Positions 26,033 through 35,100 of a stretch of 64,000 nt of DNA are shown here, piece after piece. Below the pieces are notes generated by a model. That model saw only the letters and a program-made list of their open reading frames with translations, ran no database searches and was not told the DNA's origin. The DNA lies in NCBI GenBank assembly GCA_905234985.1, contig CAJOJQ010000010.1, positions 1-64,000 of the forward strand, in the 5' to 3' direction. The stretch is from an uncultured Christensenellaceae bacterium. Its GTDB lineage: Bacteria > Bacillota > Clostridia > Christensenellales > Aristaeellaceae. Position numbers and translations under genes: made by a program. Position 1 is the first letter of the stretch; every line of letters begins with the position of its first letter.

Positions 26033-27099
26033 CCGTTCATCACCTCCTTGACGGTCACGCCCTGGGCGGTCAGATACTCGATGACCTGCTTGCAGATCTC
26101 GTCTTCCGCGGGCCGTTCGATCAGCATCTGGCCGTAGGGCTTGCCGTTGATGGGCTTGATGTCGGCGGACAGGATGTTCACGTCCACCCCGCAGTTTTTC
26201 ACCAGGCCCGCGATGATGGGCAGGCCTTCCTTGCCGCCGTCGAACACCACGCGCAGGGCGGGCACGTCGGACACCGCGTCGTCCTCCTGGGAGGGCAGAA
26301 TGCCGAACAGGCGCTTGCCCGCCGCGCTGCGGGTGTGGATGAACACATCGTCCACCGTGCCTTCCTCGGCGATGCGCCCCCCGTCCAGGATCGCCACCCG
26401 GTTGCAGATTTGCCGGATCACCGCCATTTCATGGGTAATCAGGACGACGGTGATGCCCAAGCGCTGGTTGATGTCCTGCAAAAGCGCCAGGATGGATTGG
26501 GTGGTCATGGGGTCCAGGGCGCTGGTGGCCTCGTCGCACAGCAGCACTTCGGGATCGGAAGCCAGGGCGCGGGCGATGGCCACGCGCTGGCGCTGGCCGC
26601 CGGAAAGCTGGATGGGGTAGGCGTCGGCCTTGCCCTCCAGCTCCACCAGCTTGAGCAGCTCCTTCACCCGGGCGTTAGCCTTGGCCTTGGGCACCCCCGC
26701 GATTTCCAGGGGATACCGCACGTTCCGGGCCACGGTTTTCTGCATCAGCAGGTTAAAGGACTGGAAGATCATGCTCACCTTGCGGCGCATGGCCATGAGC
26801 TGTTTACCGTTCATGGCTAAGATGTTCTGGCCGTCGATGAGGATTTCGCCGTCGGTGGGGCTGTCCAGCCGGTTCAGGCACCGGATCAGGGTGCTTTTCC
26901 CCGCGCCGCTCATGCCGATGATGCCGTAAATGGAACCGCGCTCAATGTTCAGGTCGATGCCGTCCAGGGCCACGACCTCGCCCCCGGGCACCTGGTACAC
27001 CTTGCGCAGGCCCTTCACCTGAATCAGGGGCGCTTGGGGAGCAGGCTCCGCCTCAAAAATTTCCTGGATTTCCTGGGTGTTTGCTTCGGACAAATGCAT
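26029..27099 (-). CDS. metN: Methionine ABC transporter ATPase with NIL domain
   Basis: 356 residues. Walker A GMSGAGKST is at 62-70, the signature LSGGQ at 165-169, and Walker B LLCDEATSALD follows. The C-terminal part, from about 275 to 350, is the NIL/ACT-like domain that binds methionine and inhibits transport when the cytoplasm is full (trans-inhibition). An N-terminal extension of about 24 residues, rich in Glu/Gln/Pro, precedes the ABC domain. The gene is the first of metNIQ and is preceded by a leader-peptide attenuator and a consensus promoter. Confidence 0.96.
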   Translation of the reverse strand: MHLSEANTQEIQEIFEAEPAPQAPLIQVKGLRKVYQVPGGEVVALDGIDLNIERGSIYGIIGMSGAGKSTLIRCLNRLDSPTDGEILIDGQNILAMNGKQLMAMRRKVSMIFQSFNLLMQKTVARNVRYPLEIAGVPKAKANARVKELLKLVELEGKADAYPIQLSGGQRQRVAIARALASDPEVLLCDEATSALDPMTTQSILALLQDINQRLGITVVLITHEMAVIRQICNRVAILDGGRIAEEGTVDDVFIHTRSAAGKRLFGILPSQEDDAVSDVPALRVVFDGGKEGLPIIAGLVKNCGVDVNILSADIKPINGKPYGQMLIERPAEDEICKQVIEYLTAQGVTVKEVMNG

Positions 27100-27165
27100 G
27101 CATTCCTTTCGGATTCTGTGTTCCTCTCCGGCCAGGGCACGTCTGCCCCAGCGCGGCCCGCATCC

Positions 27166-27200
27166 AGAAAAACCCGCTCCGCGCAGCTGCGAAGCGGGCT
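27166..27200 (-). terminator. Intrinsic terminator (attenuator) in the metN leader
   Basis: On the minus strand a GC stem (CCCGCT at 27198-27193 with AGCGGG at 27178-27173, inner CGC-AGCT-GCG) is followed at once by TTTTT. It lies 20 bases after the leader-peptide stop and 67 bases before metN, so most transcripts would end here unless the upstream region folds differently. Confidence 0.75.
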
Positions 27201-27219
27201 TAACGAACGAAATCGGGCG

Positions 27220-27291
27220 TCAAGCGGCGCAAAGCAAACAGCGCGTGGGGCAGTGCCCGCGCAGGGACATTCGCATCATACACCGTTCCAT
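27220..27291 (-). CDS. Met/Cys-rich leader peptide of metNIQ (23 residues)
   Basis: A short open frame with an ideal ribosome site (AAAGGAG, 8 bases before ATG), located between a consensus promoter and the attenuator. Of 23 codons, four are Met (positions 1, 5, 6, 8) and four Cys (4, 14, 18, 21), far above chance. The peptide begins MERCMMRMS and ends CLLCAA. Known biology: ribosomes stalling on codons for a scarce amino acid switch RNA folding and prevent termination (as in trp and his operons). Here scarcity of Met or Cys would let transcription run into metNIQ. The peptide itself probably has no function. Confidence 0.75.
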   Translation of the reverse strand: MERCMMRMSLRGHCPTRCLLCAA

Positions 27292-27331
27292 GGGGCACGC
27301 TCCTTTCCGGCTGTCGCCGCTGACTGGGTCT

Positions 27332-27361
27332 ATTATAAGGGATGGGGCCTTTTTGTGTCAA
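27332..27361 (-). promoter_or_regulatory. Promoter of the metNIQ transcript
   Basis: On the minus strand TTGACA (27361-27356), an 18-bp spacer and TATAAT (27337-27332), both hexamers perfect. The start would fall near 27325, about 35 bases before the leader-peptide AUG. Confidence 0.85.
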
Positions 27362-27485
27362 GGGCTTGGGGCTGTACTATAATTGTATTACTGGCTATAG
27401 ATTTTGACTATAAGGTTTTGGGATGACCGTGAAAACTGTGAATAACGAATAGGGTAAGCAAGACTGTTTGATGGCGAAAAGCGCC

Positions 27486-27514
27486 TTGACAACGTCCGAA
27501 AGGATGGATATAAT
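27486..27514 (+). promoter_or_regulatory. Promoter of the TPR-Hsp70-protease gene
   Basis: TTGACA (27486-27491), 17 bp, TATAAT (27509-27514): a perfect sigma-A promoter with start near 27521. This argues for constitutive expression, without a CIRCE or heat-shock element that I can see. It also rules out the in-frame TTG at 27523 as start codon. Confidence 0.85.
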
Positions 27515-27582
27515 CGAATTGATTGATTGAGTTTTTACAAAAACAGGAAATCTATCCACCTTTGATGTGGCATGGAGGGCAT

Positions 27583-30500
27583 ATGTTTGGAAAGGGCAAC
27601 CGCTTAGAAAAGAAATACAGCAGCATGGAAAAGAAAATTGCCAAATCAGTGGCTGCCAATCATGTCGGTCAAGCGATTTCTGTATTTCAGGATGGTTTTG
27701 TATTCTATTGCAGCGAAGGGAATTATCAGTTTGCCGCAAAATGCGCGGACGCCTTTCTGCCGCAAATCGCGGATTGCACCGGACTCAAAAGCGCTTTCAG
27801 CGCGGACTTCATCACAAACGCTGTAAACGGCATGGAAAAAGAGGGCTGTCTGGATTCCGCCCTGCGTTTTCTTGACCGGATTGATGAGCCGTGGATTACC
27901 ATTACTGTTCTGGCAAGGCACGGAAGGGCGGAAGAAATCGCGCGCCTGATGAGCAAGCGCCAGGCATTAACCAAGGAACTCGTTCATCACGCGATCTCGG
28001 CATGGGAGGAAAAGAACGGCGATTTCAGGAACAATCCTTCTCTTTCCGGCATGATCCGCAGCATTGGTCAGTCCTCGAAAGACGTGCTGCCCGATAATCC
28101 CCGCATGAAAGAGTGGGCAGGATATTATGAAGAAGCGGCGTGTTTGTACGAGAAAGCAGGAAAGCCAGCCGACGCGGCAAGATGCTATGAACAATTGAAG
28201 GCGTATGAGAAAGCGCATGATTTATACGCCAGGGCCGACGACCAGGAAAGCGTGTCAAGAATGGCTGAAGCCCTGGGGAATTATGATGAGGCGCTCCGGA
28301 CTGCCCGCAATCCTTACCGGAAAATCGAATTATTGCTGCACCTGAATATGTACGCGGAAGCGCTGCGTTATGCGGCGGATTTTTCTGATTACGCCAGCAT
28401 TGCCGAAAGGATCCGGAACAAGGCGTTGGAAAGCATCGGCCGCTTTCTCGCGCAGCACGATTATGTGCGCGCCATCGAAATAGCGGCGCTGTTTTCGGAG
28501 GCGGACAGGAAACAGGAGATCCTGCTGTCTGCCAGGCAGCATTATGCGGATTTGCTCGCCAGCGCGGGTTCCGAAGCGGAGATCAGGGAGATTGATCTTC
28601 AGCGGATCGCGGTAGAGGAGCTTGCCGGCAACTACGAAACAGCCGGTCAGTTGGCGGAAGACCGCCTGCATGACAATGAAAAAGCATGCGCGCTCTACGA
28701 AAAAGCGAATCTGTACAACAAAGCAATCAACACCCTTTCCTCCTCGGAAAATGATAAAACCCTTTTAAGGCTTGCCCAATTGCACGAAAAAGGGGGCAAT
28801 CTGCTCAGCGCCGCGCAGCTGTACGAAGAGGCAAAGGAATATGACCACGCCTCCAGTCTTTACACGCAGCTGGGAAACTATGAGAAGGCCGCGGCATGCT
28901 ATGCGCTGCATCCCCAATTCGTGCCGACGCGGCTGGCGGAATTGTATGAGAAGGCCGGCAATTATGAAAAGGCCATCGCAATCTACATAGAAACAGACAC
29001 GCTGGAGAGCCTGGAAACGGCAAAAAGTATAGCGCACAGCCACGGACTCTTTACCCATGAAAATCAAATCGACCTTAGGCTGTCTAAGCTGTTGACCGGA
29101 AACACCGAGGACGTACTCAAGTGCCTCCAGGAAGCGGAAAGCATGATCGTTTCGGCGTATTCCCCTTGTCTTGGGATCGACTTCGGCACGACGAATTCTG
29201 TTGGGGCGGTATACAACAAAGCCCAAAGAAAGGTCGAAATCGTGCCGGTGCCGGGGAATGAGGGGAGCTTTTTTGAACCGTCGTTCTTTGGGGTCGACGA
29301 TCACAGCAAACCTTTATTCGGAGAAAAAGCCCGAATGCGGGCGCTGGTATCTCCGGATTCCGTTGCGGCCCGCATGAAACGGTCCATCGGACAAGGCGGA
29401 AGTTTCCGCATCGGCAGCAAAACCTATAAAGCAGAAGAAATCTCTGCGATGATCATCAACCGGATCAAAGAAAACGCGGAGGTTTATATCAAGAGCCTCA
29501 TCAGGCGCAAGTACCTGGATGCTATCGCAAAAAACGGCATTCGGTTTCCCGAAGACAAACTGCAGGAGATTTTTGAAGAGAATGTAAGCCGTTATGAATT
29601 CAAGGACGTTGTGCTTACGGTTCCCGCGTTTTATAACGATAATCAAAAACGGGCGACCCGCGACGCGGCGGAGGTAGCCGGCCTCAATGTGAAACGTCTG
29701 CTGCATGAACCCACCGCAGCCGCGCTGGCATATGGCTTTCAAAAGCAGTACGCCGGGCAGGTCGCCGTCATTGATCTTGGCGGCGGAACGCTGGATCTGT
29801 CGTATTTGGAGGTTGAAAACGGCGTTTATGATGTGATCGAGGTCGATGGCGATACAAAGCTGGGCGGCAGTGATATCGACAGCGCCGTATTGAATTACGC
29901 GAACAGTTTTATCCGGAAAAAGTACGGGATCACCCTTTCACAGCAGCAGGACGCCGCAGCCGTTTATCGGCTGCGCGACGCCTGCGAGAGCTTGAAAATC
30001 AGGCTATCCGATTTGAATCATTCCGCAATAGAGCTGCACCATTTCATGGGATGCCCCGTTCTTGAGATGCCGCTTTCCCGGGAAGAGCTTGAAAAGATTG
30101 CTGCCGGTGTGCTTGACCGTTATAGGGAAAAGCTGATTTCATTCAGAAAACGGATAGACGCAGACCATAAGCCCGGCGTCAAATATCTGCTTGTTGGAAA
30201 CGCCACCAAAATGCCTGCGGTTTCAAAGATCACAAAAGCCGTGTTTGGGGACAAGTCTCTCACGGGGATTGATCCAGGCACGGTCGTCGCTGTGGGCGCC
30301 GCCGTGGAAGGCGCAGTGCTGACCGGCGACATCAAAGAAACCCTGTTAATGGACGTTGTTCCTTACAGCCTGGGCATTGCTGTGCTGAAAACCGGAGACA
30401 ATTCGCAGCAGGAAGAAATCAGCCGCTTGATTGGGCGCGGCACGACGATCCCCTCCGTTCGTATGCAGGAGTATACGACCACGAAGGATAATCAGACGGA

Positions 30501-32040
30501 AGTGGCGATCCGGATCTACCAGGGAGAAAGCAGCAATCCGTCTGAAAACTACTTCCTGGGAATGTTCAAACTCGGCGGTATCCTTCCCGCCAAAAAGGGA
30601 GAAGCGAAAATCGAGATCCGGTTTGATATCGGGAGCGACTGTATTCTGACAGTTACAGCCAAGGATTCCATGACCGGCAAGCAGAATTCGATCCGCATTG
30701 ACGGGGCCGTTACATTGTCGCCCTCTGAGAAGGATAAACTGAAAACCTATTTTTCCAACGCCAAAAACATTCAGGAAGCCATTCAGAATCTTGAAAAAGA
30801 AAGGCATCTGCTCCATGCCTCCTTAGAATCCTCCAAGCGGCTGATTCAGGATGCACGGAAAGAGTTACAGGAGTTTGAAGTTCTCTTTGCCGAAAAAGTT
30901 CTGAAGAACTCAAAGAATTATTCGGCTTCTCCCGATGTCTACGCGGAAATTCAGGATATGTTTCTGCGCAGGGACACGGTGCCGCTTGACCTGCAAAAAT
31001 ATGTGGATCAAATTCATTCCCTGGAGCATTCCGCCGCGCAGTATGCCCTGGATTCTTTTGACTATAACAGTGTTTCATCCATAGAAAAAGTGTCCGAATA
31101 CGTGAAAGCGCTGACTGTTATCCGTTCAAACGCGGATGCCGCGGCTGACACGATCCAGCAGGAAGTACTCTCCGTCGCAGTCAAATGGAATCGCGCGTTA
31201 AGGGGAATGCATCCGGATCTGACCAAAATGACCCCCATTGAGGCGGCGAACAGCTGCCTGGCGTCGGGGAATTACTCGGAAGCGAAAGCCTATCTGACTG
31301 CCATGGAGCAGTCTTCCTCCGGGCTGTCCAAAGAAGCCTTTGCGCTGCTGCTGCAATGCAATATCCGCATGGGCCTGCGGGACGACTATAAAAAAGCCCA
31401 TCAAAAGTATGGGTTCCTGTTCGGCTATACATATCCCGACTTTCAGCATCTTGACGCCTATCTGAACCTTGTTGCCGACGCGATCGTAATGATTGCCGTC
31501 CCCGAGAAAGACGGAATGGTATCGGGGAGCGGTTTTGCGATCAAGGAAAGAACGATCGTAACGAACCGTCACGTCGTCGATGGGGCGGCGCCTGATTCCA
31601 TCAGAATCATCGGCATGAAGAAGAACGCGCGCGTAAGCGCTGTTGAAATTGACCCCACCGCGGACTTGGCCGTCCTCCGTGTCACGGAGGATTTCACTCC
31701 GCTGCGGATCGGCGAATTCAATTTTGTCTCACCGGGAGAGCAGGTGATCGCGATCGGTTTCCCAAGCCCTACTTCCGATGTGTACAAAGAGAACATCTAC
31801 ATCTCCAAAGGTATCGTCAACTCTATTCGCACAATCAAGGAACAGCCTGGCCGAGTGATATTCATTGACGCGAAGATTGGCGGCGGAATGAGCGGCGGGC
31901 CGCTGATCAACGATCTTGGGGAGGTCATCGGGATCAACACGATGATCCAGTACCGGATCCAAGAGAGCGAAAAAGGGCCTGTTGCGCTTGAAAATCAGAA
32001 CATTGCCATTTCAGCGCAGTTTTTGGAAAAATACCTTTAG
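27583..32040 (+). CDS. TPR-like repeats / Hsp70 / HtrA-like serine protease fusion
   Basis: 1485 residues from the ATG at 27583 (GGAGGG four bases upstream). About 175-505: a helical array of TPR-like units (CLYEKAGKPADAARCYEQLK, LGNYEKAAACYA, LYEKAGNYEKAIAIY). About 527-1065: a complete DnaK-type Hsp70, with GIDFGTTNS (531-539), HEPTAAALAYG (708-718), IDLGGGTLDLS (730-740), VGNATKMPAV (871-880), the DVVPYSLGI linker and a substrate-binding domain. An insertion of about 30 residues (about 637-670) splits the ATPase. Helices and a second short repeat region follow to about 1290. About 1300-1485: a trypsin-fold protease with the full HtrA-like triad His1330 (TNRHVVDG), Asp1361 (DLAVLRV) and Ser1437 (GGGMSGGPLI), without a PDZ domain. 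No signal peptide, so cytoplasmic. It stands alone; no J-protein or GrpE nearby. I infer an ATP-driven client-binding protease. Confidence 0.9.
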   Translation: MFGKGNRLEKKYSSMEKKIAKSVAANHVGQAISVFQDGFVFYCSEGNYQFAAKCADAFLPQIADCTGLKSAFSADFITNAVNGMEKEGCLDSALRFLDRIDEPWITITVLARHGRAEEIARLMSKRQALTKELVHHAISAWEEKNGDFRNNPSLSGMIRSIGQSSKDVLPDNPRMKEWAGYYEEAACLYEKAGKPADAARCYEQLKAYEKAHDLYARADDQESVSRMAEALGNYDEALRTARNPYRKIELLLHLNMYAEALRYAADFSDYASIAERIRNKALESIGRFLAQHDYVRAIEIAALFSEADRKQEILLSARQHYADLLASAGSEAEIREIDLQRIAVEELAGNYETAGQLAEDRLHDNEKACALYEKANLYNKAINTLSSSENDKTLLRLAQLHEKGGNLLSAAQLYEEAKEYDHASSLYTQLGNYEKAAACYALHPQFVPTRLAELYEKAGNYEKAIAIYIETDTLESLETAKSIAHSHGLFTHENQIDLRLSKLLTGNTEDVLKCLQEAESMIVSAYSPCLGIDFGTTNSVGAVYNKAQRKVEIVPVPGNEGSFFEPSFFGVDDHSKPLFGEKARMRALVSPDSVAARMKRSIGQGGSFRIGSKTYKAEEISAMIINRIKENAEVYIKSLIRRKYLDAIAKNGIRFPEDKLQEIFEENVSRYEFKDVVLTVPAFYNDNQKRATRDAAEVAGLNVKRLLHEPTAAALAYGFQKQYAGQVAVIDLGGGTLDLSYLEVENGVYDVIEVDGDTKLGGSDIDSAVLNYANSFIRKKYGITLSQQQDAAAVYRLRDACESLKIRLSDLNHSAIELHHFMGCPVLEMPLSREELEKIAAGVLDRYREKLISFRKRIDADHKPGVKYLLVGNATKMPAVSKITKAVFGDKSLTGIDPGTVVAVGAAVEGAVLTGDIKETLLMDVVPYSLGIAVLKTGDNSQQEEISRLIGRGTTIPSVRMQEYTTTKDNQTEVAIRIYQGESSNPSENYFLGMFKLGGILPAKKGEAKIEIRFDIGSDCILTVTAKDSMTGKQNSIRIDGAVTLSPSEKDKLKTYFSNAKNIQEAIQNLEKERHLLHASLESSKRLIQDARKELQEFEVLFAEKVLKNSKNYSASPDVYAEIQDMFLRRDTVPLDLQKYVDQIHSLEHSAAQYALDSFDYNSVSSIEKVSEYVKALTVIRSNADAAADTIQQEVLSVAVKWNRALRGMHPDLTKMTPIEAANSCLASGNYSEAKAYLTAMEQSSSGLSKEAFALLLQCNIRMGLRDDYKKAHQKYGFLFGYTYPDFQHLDAYLNLVADAIVMIAVPEKDGMVSGSGFAIKERTIVTNRHVVDGAAPDSIRIIGMKKNARVSAVEIDPTADLAVLRVTEDFTPLRIGEFNFVSPGEQVIAIGFPSPTSDVYKENIYISKGIVNSIRTIKEQPGRVIFIDAKIGGGMSGGPLINDLGEVIGINTMIQYRIQESEKGPVALENQNIAISAQFLEKYL

Positions 32041-32186
32041 AAAACAGACGGAAATGTTTGCGCGAGCGCATAAAGGATTTATGCTGCCGGACAGTGAATA
32101 AAATGCGTATAAACATACGGAGAAGCATTTAGTATAAGTAACTTTTCAGCCCCTCTTTTGTTTTTATATTTTTCCGGTCCAGCGGA
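32041..32186. other. Gap between convergent genes, no clear terminator
   Basis: The 146 bases between the fusion gene and the giant secreted gene are moderately AT-rich. I see only weak dyads (around 32062-32072) and a T-rich tract near 32155-32172, and no gene. Confidence 0.4.
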
Positions 32187-35100
32187 TTACCACGCCGTGC
32201 CTTCTTCGTGGAAGGTCGGGCTGTGGTTGGTGCAGAAGATTTCCGCGGCGCTGCCCTTTTCACCGGAAATATACAGCTCCGCGCTGCAGCCGTCGAACGC
32301 CGTGCCGTCAATGGCGGTGACGCTGGCGGGGATGTGGATCACCCGAAGGTTCTTGCAGTCCTTGAAGGCGTTGGGGGCGATGGCGGTGCAGCCGCTGGGA
32401 ACGTACACCTCGGAGGCTCCGCAGTTTTCAAAGGCGCTTTCCCCGATCTGGGTGAGGGCGCTGGGCAGTACCAGGGCCGGTCCCTGCGCCGCCTGCTTCA
32501 CGCGCCAGGGATAGACCGCGCCGTCCGCCGCCCAGTCCGTCTGCCCGTCGTACTGTTCAGGCTCGGAGGCGATTTCAAGCACCGTTTCATCCACCTCCGC
32601 TTCCTCGCGCCAGGTGCGCGGATCCGTGGTGAAGTAACCGCCGTTGACGGTGAGCGCGGGATAGGTCAGCTGCCCGTCGTCCACGATGGCGAAGAGCATA
32701 TCGCCCACACACACCTGATCGCTGATGGTCATATGGATGTTGGGGTTACCCTCCACGGCGTAAATCATTTGCTCCAGCTCGTCGATGACCGCGCTGCCGG
32801 AGAGCGTGATTTCAAGCTGGGCCTCCCGGTTGCCGTTATTGAACATCACCCTGTCGGTAAAATGACCGCCGCTGATGTGAATGGCGCCGCCGTCCGCCGC
32901 GAACATCCCGCTGAACGTGCCGCCGGTGAAATAATAGGCGTCCTGCGTCCAGGCGAACAGGTCCACGCTGATCGTGCCGCTGCTGCGGAACACGCCCGGC
33001 ACGCCGCTCTCGATATAGATATACGCTTCGGACGAGCGCCTTGTGAGCGTGCCCTGCACGTTCAAGGTGTGCCCGTTCAGATCCAGCGTGAGTCCATCAT
33101 CGGAGAGAATCGTGAGCGTTTCGCCCCGCGCCACCGTCACGTTTTTGAGCAAGGTGACAGCGTTCCTGTATTCATAGTCATTCGCCGCCACGCGCAGCGC
33201 GGCCGCCATGGTGGGGCAGTAGGAAACGGAATAAACCGTCTGGACGTCGTCATCGTCGTAATAGGATTTGGTTGCGGTGGCCGCGAAGCTGCCGCCGGCA
33301 GCACCGCCCGGCGTAAACGCGCCGTTCTCATAAACCGTGACGTTGCCGCCGCTGAAAGCGCCCGAACCCTTGATCGTCAGGCTGCCAAAGACGGTGACCA
33401 TGTCCCCGTCCAAAACCGCCGCCTGCGCGCCGCTGAGGGTATGGCCGTTCAGGTCGATGGTGGCGGTCACACCCGCAGGAATCGTCAGCGGGAGGCTGCC
33501 CATGGCCGCCGCCGCGTCCTCGGTCAGGGTAATCGTGCCAAGGTCTGTGCCGGAGGAAGCCTGGAGGGCGTCATGCAGCCGGTCCCAGGCGTTGGCGTCC
33601 CGCCAGACGGCGGTCAATACAGTATCCTCGGTCAGGGTAAATTCCTCGCCCGCCGCCCAGGTGCGGCCATCGCAGACCCAGTCGCCGAAGCACTTGTTCT
33701 CGGGGGTGACGAACATAAGGCTGGCGTGGGGAAGCGGTTCGGTGCTTCCCGTGCGGAACGGAATGGCGGGAGACACGGTTTCCCCTTCCCCGTCGATCAG
33801 CGCCGCGCCGCTGCCGTCAAAGGTGACTGTGGGCATCAGCCGGGTGACGGCTGTGAAGGTCACGTTGTCTGTCACCAGGAATTCTTCGCCCTCGTCATAG
33901 GTATCCTCGCCGTTTTGCCAGCAGACCAGTTCCCTGTCATACGACTCAAACAGGTCTTCAAATCTGGCCAGCGTGATGGGCACGTCCTTTTGGGCCGGGA
34001 CGGTTTTTGTTTCGCCATCGAACTCGTAGGTGACCGCGGTCTGCGCGTAAATCATCACCGTCAGCGCAAAGCCCGAGGCGGTTTGGGAAGAATCGGAATA
34101 GAAGTATACCGTCAGGTAATTTCCTTCCGTTTCCAGCACTTCATTGATGGCGAAATAGCCCGTGTATTTTTCGCTTCCCAGGAGGCTGGCGGTGAAGGAA
34201 GCGCCGTCGTAGAATTTCAGGTAGTCGTAGCCGTTCTCGGTCTGCCCGCTGCCGCGCACCTGGAGTACCGTGTTTTCCGGGGCTTTTACGGTGATCGCGC
34301 CGTTGCAGCCGTTGGTATAATTGCCGGACTGGCCGCCGTTATCGTACAGCGTAAAGGAAAAGCCGGAGGCGCGGTCTGACAGATCCATCGTCACCGAACC
34401 GTAGGTGCTGGTCGGCATGACGGCGTACCAGCCGCCGTTTCCGTCGGAGGAAAGGAACTCGATCACTGCGGTAAAGACTGTGGGGTCGTCCGGAATGTAT
34501 TCGTCCCCCGGCTGATAGATGTCGCCGGTGAATTTCTCCTGCCAGCCAGCGAAGCGCCCGGCGGGCAGCTGGCCGAAGATCTCGCTGAATTCCGGTACGG
34601 CGATGGCTTCTCCCTTTGGATATCTGAACGCCTGCGTGCTGTCGCCATACGCATAGGTAATGCCGGTAACCTCCGCCCAGAGCGCCGTCAGCGTCGTGTT
34701 CGTGCTGAAGGTAACGCTCGCGCCCGGCCAGTAGGTATTCGTTCCGTCGGAATAGCCCGCGAAGATCTTGTCCTCGGGCGACGTGAACCCGTAATCGGGC
34801 AGGGTGAACGCCACGCCGGAAAGCGCGTTCAGAGAATTCATGGCCCCGCTGCCCTCCCCCGGGTCGAAGTCGAAGGAGACGGTGATCAGCCCGGCGGGGT
34901 CAAGGATCGTCACATCCAGGGCAAATCCAGCGTATGCCAAGGCCCTGTCGGATGTGAACAGCACCTTCATGGTGTTCGATGTGGTAAACAGCCCGTCCAC
35001 CGTGAAGCTGCCGCTGTAAGCGCTTCCGCCGAGAAGCGCCGTCATATCGGAATCGTAGATGCTGAGCAGGTCGCAGCGGTTCTCGGTGCTTCCCTCGCCG

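Noticed and set aside
27100-27360. SAM riboswitch or T-box before metN
   Set aside because: Neither the S-box core nor a GGTNCCGCG-type T-box sequence is present; the leader peptide and terminator explain the region better.
27523-27582. TTG start 20 codons earlier for the Hsp70-protease fusion
   Set aside because: It lies at the predicted transcription start and has no ribosome site.
32208-34379. 723-codon open frame on the plus strand
   Set aside because: It is antisense to the repeat-rich secreted gene; the translation is Gly/Ala/Arg/Val-rich without family features, and it has no promoter.
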